DNA of 64,000 bases from assembly GCF_004363315.1 (NCBI RefSeq), contig NZ_SNYL01000001.1, positions 77,885 through 141,884 on the forward strand, read 5' to 3'. The DNA comes from Tepidicella xavieri. GTDB taxonomy: Bacteria; Pseudomonadota; Gammaproteobacteria; Burkholderiales; Burkholderiaceae_C. The notes beneath the pieces were generated by a model that searched no databases, was not told the DNA's origin, and saw only the letters and a list, made by a program, of their open reading frames with translations. This document shows positions 15,785 to 23,707 of the stretch, one piece after another (position 1 is the stretch's first letter; each line of letters starts with the position of its first letter). The position numbers and the translations under genes were made by a program.

Positions 15785-16921
15785 ATGAGCAAAGCCGCCA
15801 CCGCTGCGACCGACGTCTGGTATGCGCACCCCTCCGACCGCACCGGCCAGACCGACGACCAACGCATCGAGGACATCACCGTGCTCCCCCCGCCCGAACA
15901 CCTGATCCGTTTCTTCCCCATCCGCGGCACCGCTGTGGAACAGCTCATCAGCGACACCCGCAAAACCATCCATCACATCCTCAACGGCAAAGACGACCGG
16001 CTGCTGGTGATCATCGGGCCTTGCTCCATCCACGATCCGGCCGCTGCCATCGACTATGCCCGTCGCCTCAAGGAGATGCGCGATCTGCACCGGGACACGC
16101 TGGAGATCGTGATGCGGGTCTATTTCGAGAAGCCGCGCACCACGGTCGGCTGGAAAGGGCTCATCAATGACCCTTACCTCGATGGCAGCTTCCGCATCGA
16201 TGAGGGGCTGCGCATCGCGCGTCAGCTGCTCATCGAGATCAATCGACTCGGCTTGCCCGCGGGCAGCGAGTTCCTGGATGTGATCAGTCCGCAGTACATC
16301 GGCGACCTGATCAGCTGGGGCGCGATCGGCGCGCGCACCACCGAAAGCCAGGTGCACCGGGAGCTGGCTTCAGGGTTGAGCGCGCCCATCGGCTTCAAGA
16401 ATGGCACCGACGGCAACATCCGCATCGCCACCGACGCCATTTTGGCCGCCAGCCGCGGGCATCACTTCCTGTCTGTCCACAAAAATGGCCAGGTCGCCAT
16501 CGTTCAGACCAAGGGCAACCCCGATTGCCACGTCATCCTGCGCGGTGGCAAGACCCCGAACTACGACGCCGACAGCGTGGCCCAGGCCTGCGCCGATTTG
16601 GAAGCGGCCAAGTTGCCGCCCCACCTGATGGTGGACTGCAGCCATGCCAACAGCAACAAACAGCACGAACGGCAGATGGATGTGGCGGCCGACATCGCGC
16701 GGCAGATCGCAGGCGGCTCGCGCCGCATTTTCGGTGTGATGGTGGAAAGCCACCTCAAGGCCGGGGCGCAGAAATTCACTCCCGGCAAGGACGACGTGAG
16801 CCAACTGACCTATGGCCAGAGCATCACCGACGCCTGCATCGACTGGGATCAGTCGGTGCAGCTCCTGCAAGGCCTGGCCGACGCTGTCAAGGCCCGGCGC
16901 CATCGCCCGCGCAAGGGTTGA
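15785..16921 (+). CDS. aroG: 3-deoxy-7-phosphoheptulonate synthase, class I
   Basis: DAHP synthase condenses phosphoenolpyruvate with erythrose 4-phosphate, the entry step of the shikimate pathway. The 378-aa protein has class I signatures: VIIGPCSIHDPAAAIDYAR (near residue 76), GFKNGTDGN (near 201), and the metal-binding DCSHANSNKQHERQ (near 282). AGGAG lies six bases before the ATG. Expression is probably set by the upstream aromatic attenuator. The symbol aroG is a family label; whether the enzyme is inhibited by Phe, Tyr or Trp cannot be read from the sequence. Confidence 0.93.
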   Translation: MSKAATAATDVWYAHPSDRTGQTDDQRIEDITVLPPPEHLIRFFPIRGTAVEQLISDTRKTIHHILNGKDDRLLVIIGPCSIHDPAAAIDYARRLKEMRDLHRDTLEIVMRVYFEKPRTTVGWKGLINDPYLDGSFRIDEGLRIARQLLIEINRLGLPAGSEFLDVISPQYIGDLISWGAIGARTTESQVHRELASGLSAPIGFKNGTDGNIRIATDAILAASRGHHFLSVHKNGQVAIVQTKGNPDCHVILRGGKTPNYDADSVAQACADLEAAKLPPHLMVDCSHANSNKQHERQMDVAADIARQIAGGSRRIFGVMVESHLKAGAQKFTPGKDDVSQLTYGQSITDACIDWDQSVQLLQGLADAVKARRHRPRKG

Positions 16922-16990
16922 TCGGTGGACGCGGCGGCGGCACAATCGGGCCTACCCAACCGAGTATCACATCCACAGGAGTCCCGATTC

Positions 16991-17311
16991 ATGCGCAGCC
17001 AAGTCATCGTCAGCTGGGGAGATGCCAGGCGCTACACCTTCGATCTGGAAGAAGTGCAGCCCATGCCGCACGACATGGCACGCACCTGGCTGGACCAGCA
17101 GTTCACCGACCTGGGCTGCGAGCCCCTGCGGCTCACGGGCAAGGTGCTGCTGGCCGACAAGGTGGTGGCCATCGCGCAGGCCGTCGGCGAGAGCCGGTTC
17201 GCCGAGGAGGCCTACCGGCCCTGGGCGCAGGTGTTTGCCAAGGCCGTCAGCGCCATGCTGGCCAAGCCGGTGGTGCGCATCGACGTGCCTTCGCTGACCG
17301 TCAGCTACTGA
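16991..17311 (+). CDS. Conserved hypothetical protein, 106 aa
   Basis: The protein is soluble and mildly acidic, with the start MRSQVIVSWGDARRYTFDL and no signal peptide or membrane helix. AGGAG nine bases before ATG at 16991 decides the start. No catalytic motif is visible and I do not recognise the family. It follows the DAHP synthase gene by 69 bases and may be cotranscribed. Its last 11 bases overlap the 3' end of mpl, which converges on it. Confidence 0.7.
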   Translation: MRSQVIVSWGDARRYTFDLEEVQPMPHDMARTWLDQQFTDLGCEPLRLTGKVLLADKVVAIAQAVGESRFAEEAYRPWAQVFAKAVSAMLAKPVVRIDVPSLTVSY

Positions 17312-18722
17312 CGCTGGCCGCCTGCCAGCGTTGGCGCAGGGCATCCAGCAGTTTCTGGTGGATGCCGCCAAAGCCGCCATTGCTCATGCACAGCACGTGG
17401 TCGCCAGGCAGGGCCGCGGCGACGACTTGTTGCACCAGCGCATCGATATCGGCCGCCACCTGTGCCCGCGGCCCCATCGGGGCCAGCGCTTCGGCGGCGT
17501 CCCAGCCCAGTCCGCCGCTGTGGCAGAACGCCAGATCGGCCTGCTCCAGGCTCCAAGGCAGTTGGGCTTTCATCATCCCCAATTTCATGGTGTTGGAGCG
17601 GGGCTCGAACACGGCGAGGATGCGGGATTGTCGCGCGCCGCTCTGATCGAGCTGGCGGCGCAGGCCGTCCACCGTGGTGCGAATGGCGGTGGGGTGGTGG
17701 GCGAAATCATCGTACACCGTGATGGCCGCCGCCGGGGTGGGCACCCGGCCACGCACTTCCATGCGCCGGCGCACGTTCTGAAACCGCGCCAGCGCTTCGC
17801 AAGCCTGTGCCACCGGCACGCCCAGGTGTTCGGCCGCGGCGATGGCTGCCAGGGCATTGAGCTGGTTGTGCTGACCGCTCAATCCCCAGCATACCCGCCC
17901 TTGTGCCTGACCCGCCTGGAGCACGGCAAAGTCATCGGGTTCGCCCTCGGCCGTGAAGTCGCTCACCGCGGCGCCGAAGCTGCGCTGCTCGCTCCAGCAA
18001 CCCTGGTGCAGCACCCGCGCGAGGCTCTCCTCCAGGGCATTGAAGACCACGCGGCCACTGGCGGGCACGGTGCGCACCAGGTGGTGAAACTGGCGCTCGA
18101 TGGCGGCCAGATCGTCAAAAATGTCGGCGTGGTCGAATTCCAGGTTGTTGAGCACGGCCGTGCGCGGACGGTAATGCACGAACTTGCTGCGTTTGTCGAA
18201 AAAAGCGGTGTCGTATTCGTCGGCCTCGATCACGAATGGCGCGCCCGCGCCCAGCCGTGCCGACAGTCCGAAGTTCAGCGGCACCCCGCCCACCAGAAAC
18301 CCCGGTTGCCGGCCCGCGGCTTCGAGAATCCACGCCAGCATGGAGGTGGTCGTCGTCTTGCCGTGGGTGCCCGCCACGGCCAGCACATGCCGGCCCTGCA
18401 GAATGTGCTCGCTCATCCACTGCGGGCCGCTGGTGTAGCGGGCGCCCGCATCGAGCACCGCTTCCATCAGCGGGAATTTGGGGGTGCCGTCCGGCAGCCG
18501 GGCGCGCGAGACCACATTGCCCACCACGAAGACGTCGGGCCGCAGGGCCATCTGGTCCGCGTCATAGCCTTCGATGAGTTCGATGCCCAGCGAGCGCAGT
18601 TGATCGCTCATGGGTGGATAGACGCCGGCGTCGCAGCCAGTGACCCGGTGGCCGGCTTCCCGCGCCAGGGCGGCCACGCCGCCCATGAAAGTGCCGCAAA
18701 TCCCAAGAATGTGTATGTGCAT
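17301..18722 (-). CDS. mpl: UDP-N-acetylmuramate:L-Ala-gamma-D-Glu-meso-DAP ligase Mpl
   Basis: Mpl reattaches recycled murein tripeptide to UDP-MurNAc, saving precursors during cell-wall turnover. The 473-aa Mur-ligase protein opens with MHIHILGICGTFMGG. Its ATP loop is GTHGKTTTTSMLAWIL (near residue 117). The central domain has VIEADEYDTAFFDKRSKF and the C-terminal domain VYDDFAHHPTAI. GATAAT lies exactly six bases before the ATG and no ribosome-binding site is seen, suggesting a leaderless mRNA. It complements the AmpG-like permease near 44 kb in the same recycling route. Confidence 0.96.
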   Translation of the reverse strand: MHIHILGICGTFMGGVAALAREAGHRVTGCDAGVYPPMSDQLRSLGIELIEGYDADQMALRPDVFVVGNVVSRARLPDGTPKFPLMEAVLDAGARYTSGPQWMSEHILQGRHVLAVAGTHGKTTTTSMLAWILEAAGRQPGFLVGGVPLNFGLSARLGAGAPFVIEADEYDTAFFDKRSKFVHYRPRTAVLNNLEFDHADIFDDLAAIERQFHHLVRTVPASGRVVFNALEESLARVLHQGCWSEQRSFGAAVSDFTAEGEPDDFAVLQAGQAQGRVCWGLSGQHNQLNALAAIAAAEHLGVPVAQACEALARFQNVRRRMEVRGRVPTPAAAITVYDDFAHHPTAIRTTVDGLRRQLDQSGARQSRILAVFEPRSNTMKLGMMKAQLPWSLEQADLAFCHSGGLGWDAAEALAPMGPRAQVAADIDALVQQVVAAALPGDHVLCMSNGGFGGIHQKLLDALRQRWQAASVSS

Positions 18723-18728
18723 GCCGCC

Positions 18729-18734
18729 ATTATC
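18729..18734 (-). promoter_or_regulatory. mpl -10 element, leaderless arrangement
   Basis: GATAAT on the minus strand ends six bases before the mpl ATG. On the other strand, GACAAT at 18758-18763 lies seven bases before the start of the divergent gene at 18771. The whole divergent promoter region is only 48 bp. Confidence 0.5.
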
Positions 18735-18770
18735 CGGCGTGCAGCGGGCCGATCAGGGACAATCCGGTCG

Positions 18771-19373
18771 ATGGACACCGTGCAACAGGAAATCGCCCAG
18801 GCCGCTGCCGCTTTGGTGGTGGATGAGGGGCTGGATTACGGGCAGGCCAAGGTTCGTGCCTTGAAGGCGCTGGGGCTGCCTGCCCGCACCGCCATGCCTG
18901 ACAACCGGCTGGTGGAGGCGGCCGTGCGCGAGCACATCGCGCTGTTTCATGCCGACACCCAACCGCGGGAATTGCGCGCGCTGCGGGAACTGGCCCTGTT
19001 GTGGATGGAGCGGCTGGCCGAGTTTTCCCCGCTCGTCGGTGGGGCCGTGTGGCACGGCACGGCCACGCGACACCATGACGTCTATCTGCAACTGTTCAGT
19101 GACGACCCCAAGGCGGTCGAGGTGGCGTTGATCAACCGTCGCCTCGATTACGAGGCCAGCACCGTCAGAGGCTTGCATGGACAGGCGGTGGAGGCGTTGA
19201 CCCTGCAGGTGCGCTGCGAAGCGTTGCCGGGCTGGGTCGGGCTGCACCTGCTGGTCAACGACAGCCTGGCCCAGCGCGGCGCCCTGTTGCCTGATGAGCA
19301 AGGGCGCAAGCCTCGGGGCGATATCGCCGCCCTGCGAAACTTGCTGGCGTCCCACGAATCCGACCCCGCATGA
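18771..19373 (+). CDS. Conserved hypothetical protein, 200 aa
   Basis: This is a soluble protein with no signal peptide. The N-terminal half is helical (QEIAQAAAALVVDEGLDYG, ALKALGLPART). The second half has mixed strands with GGAVWHGTATRHHDVYLQLF and a run of basic residues (INRRLDYEAS). The order GGAVWHGTATRHHDVYL followed by acidic residues faintly resembles a nucleotidyltransferase-like fold, but no complete catalytic signature is present and no function is claimed. The start is set by the divergent mpl gene. It overlaps the TlpA gene by four bases (ATGA), so the two are translationally coupled. Confidence 0.8.
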   Translation: MDTVQQEIAQAAAALVVDEGLDYGQAKVRALKALGLPARTAMPDNRLVEAAVREHIALFHADTQPRELRALRELALLWMERLAEFSPLVGGAVWHGTATRHHDVYLQLFSDDPKAVEVALINRRLDYEASTVRGLHGQAVEALTLQVRCEALPGWVGLHLLVNDSLAQRGALLPDEQGRKPRGDIAALRNLLASHESDPA

Positions 19374-19891
19374 ACAAACGACTTTTTCTGACCGGTGGCG
19401 TGGCTGCCGTGGCCGGCTTGGCCGGAGCGGGCTGGGCCTGGTGGCGCTTTCAGCCCCATGCCGTGGAGGACGGCACACTGCAAGCGCTGTGGCAGCACAC
19501 CTGGGAGGACCCGAACGGCCAGCCCGTGGTCATGCAGCATTTCAAAGGCCGTCCGCTGTTGCTGAACTTCTGGGCCACCTGGTGCCCGCCGTGCGTCGAG
19601 GAAATGCCCTTGCTCAACGCTTTCTATCACGAGCGCCGCTCTGAAGGCTGGACGGTCCTGGGCTTGGCGGTGGACCAGCCCAGCGCCGTGCGCCAGTTCC
19701 TGCAACGACTGCCGGTGGACTTCCCGATCGGCATGGCAGGGCTGGGCGGCACTGAACTCAGCAAGCGCCTGGGCAACGCCACGGGCGGCCTGCCTTTCAC
19801 GGTGGTGTTGGACGCCCGGGGCGAGATTGCGCACCGCAAGATCGGGCAGGTCAAGCCCGAGGATCTGGCTGCCTGGGTTCAGCCCCGGTAA
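19370..19891 (+). CDS. TlpA family membrane-anchored thioredoxin
   Basis: A 173-aa periplasm-facing thiol oxidoreductase. It has an N-terminal hydrophobic anchor (about residues 5-25) followed by a thioredoxin fold with the active site FWATWCPPCVEEMP (Cys near residues 70 and 73). The cis-proline region is GNATGGLPFTVVLD. Proteins of this type reduce disulfides in the periplasm, for example during cytochrome c maturation. The substrate here is unknown. Its ATG overlaps the stop codon of the preceding gene. Its last 13 bases overlap the convergent diguanylate-signalling gene. Confidence 0.9.
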   Translation: MNKRLFLTGGVAAVAGLAGAGWAWWRFQPHAVEDGTLQALWQHTWEDPNGQPVVMQHFKGRPLLLNFWATWCPPCVEEMPLLNAFYHERRSEGWTVLGLAVDQPSAVRQFLQRLPVDFPIGMAGLGGTELSKRLGNATGGLPFTVVLDARGEIAHRKIGQVKPEDLAAWVQPR

Positions 19892-22287
19892 CGCAGCCCT
19901 GGCCCTTGCAGGGCCTCGCTGAAGGTTTGCGCGGGGACGGCCGGCGAAAACAGGAATCCCTGGAAATGGTCGCAGCCCAGGGCGCGCAAACGCTGGTGCT
20001 GTTCCGGCTGCTCCACCCCTTCGGCCACCACCTGCATCTGCAGGGCATGGCCCATCTGGATGATGGCCGACACGATCGCGGCATCGGTTTCGTCCTCGTG
20101 CAGCGAGGCGATGAAGGTGCGATCGATCTTGAGCTTGTGCAGAGGAAAGCGCTTGAGGTAGGTGAGGCTGGAGTAGCCGGTGCCGAAATCGTCGAGCGAC
20201 AGATGCACCCCCAGGTCGGCCAGGGCCTGCAGCCGTGCCAGTGCCTCCTCGGCGTCGTGGATGAGGATGGACTCGGTCAATTCGAGTTCCAGCAGATGCG
20301 CCGGCAGCCCGTGCTGTTGCAAGGCTTGGGCCACTTCGTCCACCAGGCTCGCCTGCTGAAACTGCAGCGCCGAGACGTTGATGGCCACCTGACAAGGCGT
20401 GCCTTGCCGTGCCCAGGCCGCTGCCTGGGCGATGCCTGCTTGCAGCACCCATTGCCCCAGCTTGACGATGAACCCGGTTTCTTCGGCCACGGTGATGAAC
20501 TCGCCGGGCAGCACCAGGCCGCGCTCCGGGTGGTTCCAGCGCACCAAGGCTTCGCAGGTGCGCAACTCGCCGCTTTCCATGCAGACCCGGGGCTGGTAAT
20601 GCAGCACGAATTCCTGCCGTTTGAGTCCCTCGCGCATGGCATGGTCGAGTTGGATGCGCGAGAGCAGATCCGCATTCATCTGGGGCCGGTAGAAACGGTA
20701 ATGGCCCTTGCCCCGGTCCTTGACCTGGTACATCGCCGTGTCGGCGTGTTGGATGAGTTCGTCGAGCGTCTGGCCGTCGCTCGGATACATGGCGATGCCG
20801 ACGCTGCATGACAGGTTGAAGCTCATGTCCTCGATCTCTACCGGACGAGTGACCGCCTCGATGATGCGCTGGGCGGTGATTTCCGCCCCACTGGTGTCGG
20901 CGTCGTGCAGGTGAATGACGAACTCGTCGCCGCCCAGCCGGCACAGCGTATCGGTCTGGCGCAGGCACTGTTTGAGGCGGGAAGCGATTTCGATGAGCAC
21001 CATGTCGCCAAAGAGGTGGCCGAGCGAGTCGTTGATGCTCTTGAACCGGTCGAGGTCCAGAAACAGCACCGCAAAGCCCTGGCCGTTGCGCTGCGACACA
21101 TGGATGGCATGGTTGACCCGCTCGGTGAGCATGAGCCGGTTGGGCAGGCCGGTCAGCGCGTCGGTGTAGGCGAGTTGTTCGATGCGCTGCTGCGCCGCCA
21201 GCCGTTCGGACAGATCTTTGACGAACAGGATGGTGTTGAGCGGCTGGCCCTGAGGGTCTTTCAACACCACCCAGGAGGCTTGCAAGGCCACGGCGCACTG
21301 GTCGGGCCGCCGGAACCAGAATTCGCCTTCCCAGTAGCCATGTTGCTGCAAGCGTTCGTCCAGGTCGTCTTTCCAGCGGGGCAGGGTGGGAGAGTAGAAC
21401 AGGTCCGGGGCTCGGCGGCCTTGCCATTCGACCGCCGGGCTCTGGGTCATCTGGGCAGCGGCGGGGTTGCAGGTCAGGATGCGCAGCGAGGGATCGGTGA
21501 TGAAGATCGCATCCAGGCTGGACTCGAACACTTTGGCCGCCAGTTTGAGCTGGGCTTCGGCTGCGGTGCGCTCGGTGATGTCCCGAAACACGTGTACCCG
21601 TCCGATCGGTCGCCCGCGCGCGAGCTGGGGCTTGGCGATGCGCTCGATGACGCGGCCCGTTTGCAACACCAGCACGTCGGTGCTTTCCAGTAGGGGCGAG
21701 CGCAGCAACTCCCCGAGTTTGCGTTGATAGCCGATGGGGTCGGCCACCTGGCTGGCCAGCCAGGTGTACACGGCGCCATCGTCTTTCTGGGTCAGCAAGT
21801 GCTCGGGCAGGCTCCAGAGCTGGGCAAACAGCCGGTTGAAAGCCCGGATGCGCCCGTCCAGGTCGCACACCAATATGCCGTCGGCGGTGGATTCGAGCGT
21901 GGCCCGCAATTCGGCCAGCAACTCCTCCAGTTTTTGCTCGGTCTGGTGTTGCTGGGTGCGGTCTTGCATGGCCACCAGGTAGAGCTGGCGGCCGTCAGGC
22001 AGCTGCAAAGGGGTGGCGCGCCGCAGCACGCGAACGGTTGCGCCGTCTTGCCGGCGCAGCAGGGTTTCGGAGTGCAGCACCGGGCGTTCGCCTTGGCGCA
22101 GGGCCTCCCAGAAGAGCAGGTCTTCCGGGGTGGCCGACAGGTCCAGCACCGAAGTGCCCGGCAGGGTTTGGGGATCGAGCTGCTGCAGCCGTGCCGCTGC
22201 GGCATTGGCCGAGACGATCTGCTGGCTCAGCGGATCCACCAGCCAGATGGCTTCCAGCAGGTGGTCCATGAAGGCGATGCAGTCCAT
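19879..22287 (-). CDS. PAS-GGDEF-EAL cyclic-di-GMP signalling protein
   Basis: A soluble 802-aa protein with three PAS-like sensor segments (about residues 8-110, 125-240 and 247-360). A GGDEF domain (370-535) and an EAL domain (545-795) follow. The diguanylate cyclase site is intact (LGGDEF, 451-456). The phosphodiesterase domain keeps CEALVRWNHP (578-587), the loop LSLDDFGTGYSSL and VVAEGVEQ. Either or both activities are possible. ATG at 22287 is five bases after the HD-GYP gene. A GTG at 22296 would give a four-base overlap and three more residues. Confidence 0.92.
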   Translation of the reverse strand: MDCIAFMDHLLEAIWLVDPLSQQIVSANAAAARLQQLDPQTLPGTSVLDLSATPEDLLFWEALRQGERPVLHSETLLRRQDGATVRVLRRATPLQLPDGRQLYLVAMQDRTQQHQTEQKLEELLAELRATLESTADGILVCDLDGRIRAFNRLFAQLWSLPEHLLTQKDDGAVYTWLASQVADPIGYQRKLGELLRSPLLESTDVLVLQTGRVIERIAKPQLARGRPIGRVHVFRDITERTAAEAQLKLAAKVFESSLDAIFITDPSLRILTCNPAAAQMTQSPAVEWQGRRAPDLFYSPTLPRWKDDLDERLQQHGYWEGEFWFRRPDQCAVALQASWVVLKDPQGQPLNTILFVKDLSERLAAQQRIEQLAYTDALTGLPNRLMLTERVNHAIHVSQRNGQGFAVLFLDLDRFKSINDSLGHLFGDMVLIEIASRLKQCLRQTDTLCRLGGDEFVIHLHDADTSGAEITAQRIIEAVTRPVEIEDMSFNLSCSVGIAMYPSDGQTLDELIQHADTAMYQVKDRGKGHYRFYRPQMNADLLSRIQLDHAMREGLKRQEFVLHYQPRVCMESGELRTCEALVRWNHPERGLVLPGEFITVAEETGFIVKLGQWVLQAGIAQAAAWARQGTPCQVAINVSALQFQQASLVDEVAQALQQHGLPAHLLELELTESILIHDAEEALARLQALADLGVHLSLDDFGTGYSSLTYLKRFPLHKLKIDRTFIASLHEDETDAAIVSAIIQMGHALQMQVVAEGVEQPEQHQRLRALGCDHFQGFLFSPAVPAQTFSEALQGPGLRYRG

Positions 22288-22292
22288 CCGGC

Positions 22293-23597
22293 TCACGAAC
22301 CGGCCTCCTGCGAAGGGGCCGCCTCGGCCGCTCGCTCGAAGTAGTAGCAGATGCGCTGCCTGGGGGAGAGGTAGGCCAGGGCCGCTCGGGGCAACTGGTC
22401 GATGCGCAGGCTGCGCTGGATGCCGAGGTCGTCGTGCTGCTGCAGATCGAGCAGCAAGGCGTCTTCGCTGCTGACCTGTCGGTCGTACACCAGCACGCGC
22501 GGCTTCAGCGGCCGGGCCGAGTTCACCGAGACGACCAGGGCATAACGCTCGTCGGTGAGCTGCACCACCGAGCCCGGTGGATAGACCCCCATCATCCGGA
22601 TGAAGGCGTTGAGCGTCTGGCGCTCGAAGCGCGGCTTCATGGTGGCGAAGATGAGCGCCAAGGCTTCGTGAGGTGTCAGCGCCTTCAACGGGTTGGGCGG
22701 ATTGCACAGACCGTCGTAGCGGTTGATCAGGGCCAGGATGCGCCCCGCCGGGCTCCATTGGGCTTCACCCAGGCCCTTCGGGAAGCCGGTGCCGTCGGCG
22801 GCTTCGTGGTGCTGAGCGATTGCCAGGAGCACCGGCGCCGACAGCCCCATGCGTCGCCCCCAAGCCACGCTGTGCGTCACATGTTCTTGATAGAGCTTGA
22901 AGTGGGCGCTGGTGAACGTGTCGTCGCGGAAGCGCACCCGGTCGGGCAGCTCGATCTTGCCGATGTCGTGCAGCACTGCGGCCATGCCCAGCGTCTGCAG
23001 GTCTTCGGCCGGCAGGCCCATGGCCCGCCCCAGCAGCAGGCTGAGCACGGCCACGTTCATGGCATGCAGGGTGGAGCGATCGCCGTGACCTTCGGCCAGC
23101 AGACGCAGGGCGGAGTCCTCTTTGCAGGCGATTTGCGACACCATGCCCTGCACCAGGCGCGAGCAGGCCTCGGCGGCGGCTTCAGGGGCGCTGGCGAATT
23201 GGTCGAGCACGGCTTTGACCGCCCGGCTGCTGTCGGCGTACTGCCGCTCGCACTGCTGCAGGGCCAGGCGCTGCGCCGACAGGGCGGCCTGATGGTTGGC
23301 TGCGGCCCCGTCGCCAGCGGGCTGCGGGGGCTCGCTGCTCACAGCCTGAGGCCCTGGCGGGCTGGCTGTAGAGGGCGTGGCCTGGGGGGCCGGCTGATCG
23401 GGCGGAGGGTCGCTGCGTTCGGGGGAGTAGCGCACATGCGTCAGCCCCAGGCTGCGCAGGGTGTGGATTTGCTCGACCGAGCTGATTTTGAAACTGTTGC
23501 GCGCGAAGGGGTGATCCATCCATCCCAGGTCGAGGTGGATGTACAGACCGACGCGCAACTCCGCGACCGCGATGAGAGGGCGGTCAGCGTCCGACAT
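22293..23597 (-). CDS. HD-GYP phosphodiesterase with N-terminal DUF3391-like domain
   Basis: HD-GYP proteins hydrolyse cyclic di-GMP. The 434-aa protein has an N-terminal domain of the type often fused to HD-GYP (VAELRVGLYIHLDLGWMDHPF) and a Pro/Ala-rich linker (about residues 60-100). The HD-GYP core has AAVLHDIGKIELPD (HD at 210-211), later His residues at the helix HFKLYQEHVTHS, and HHEAADGTGFP, a Tyr-to-Phe variant of the GYP motif. Active-site ligands appear complete. It is the first gene of a probable operon with the PAS-GGDEF-EAL gene. Confidence 0.93.
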   Translation of the reverse strand: MSDADRPLIAVAELRVGLYIHLDLGWMDHPFARNSFKISSVEQIHTLRSLGLTHVRYSPERSDPPPDQPAPQATPSTASPPGPQAVSSEPPQPAGDGAAANHQAALSAQRLALQQCERQYADSSRAVKAVLDQFASAPEAAAEACSRLVQGMVSQIACKEDSALRLLAEGHGDRSTLHAMNVAVLSLLLGRAMGLPAEDLQTLGMAAVLHDIGKIELPDRVRFRDDTFTSAHFKLYQEHVTHSVAWGRRMGLSAPVLLAIAQHHEAADGTGFPKGLGEAQWSPAGRILALINRYDGLCNPPNPLKALTPHEALALIFATMKPRFERQTLNAFIRMMGVYPPGSVVQLTDERYALVVSVNSARPLKPRVLVYDRQVSSEDALLLDLQQHDDLGIQRSLRIDQLPRAALAYLSPRQRICYYFERAAEAAPSQEAGS

Positions 23598-23707
23598 GAT
23601 GCAAGGTTCTCCGCGTGGGCTGGGTATTCATGATCTGCAGGGATTATCGCCAATCTTCATGCGCCGGCGGTGACGTTGTACATTCTGGGGTGCTGCACGA
23701 GGATGCC

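Noticed and set aside
15594-15788. A 64-codon frame overlapping the attenuator and starting before the leader peptide.
   Set aside because: It reads through the terminator stem and T-tract into poly-Phe, overlaps the aroG-type start, and lacks the position-specific aromatic cluster seen in the other frame.
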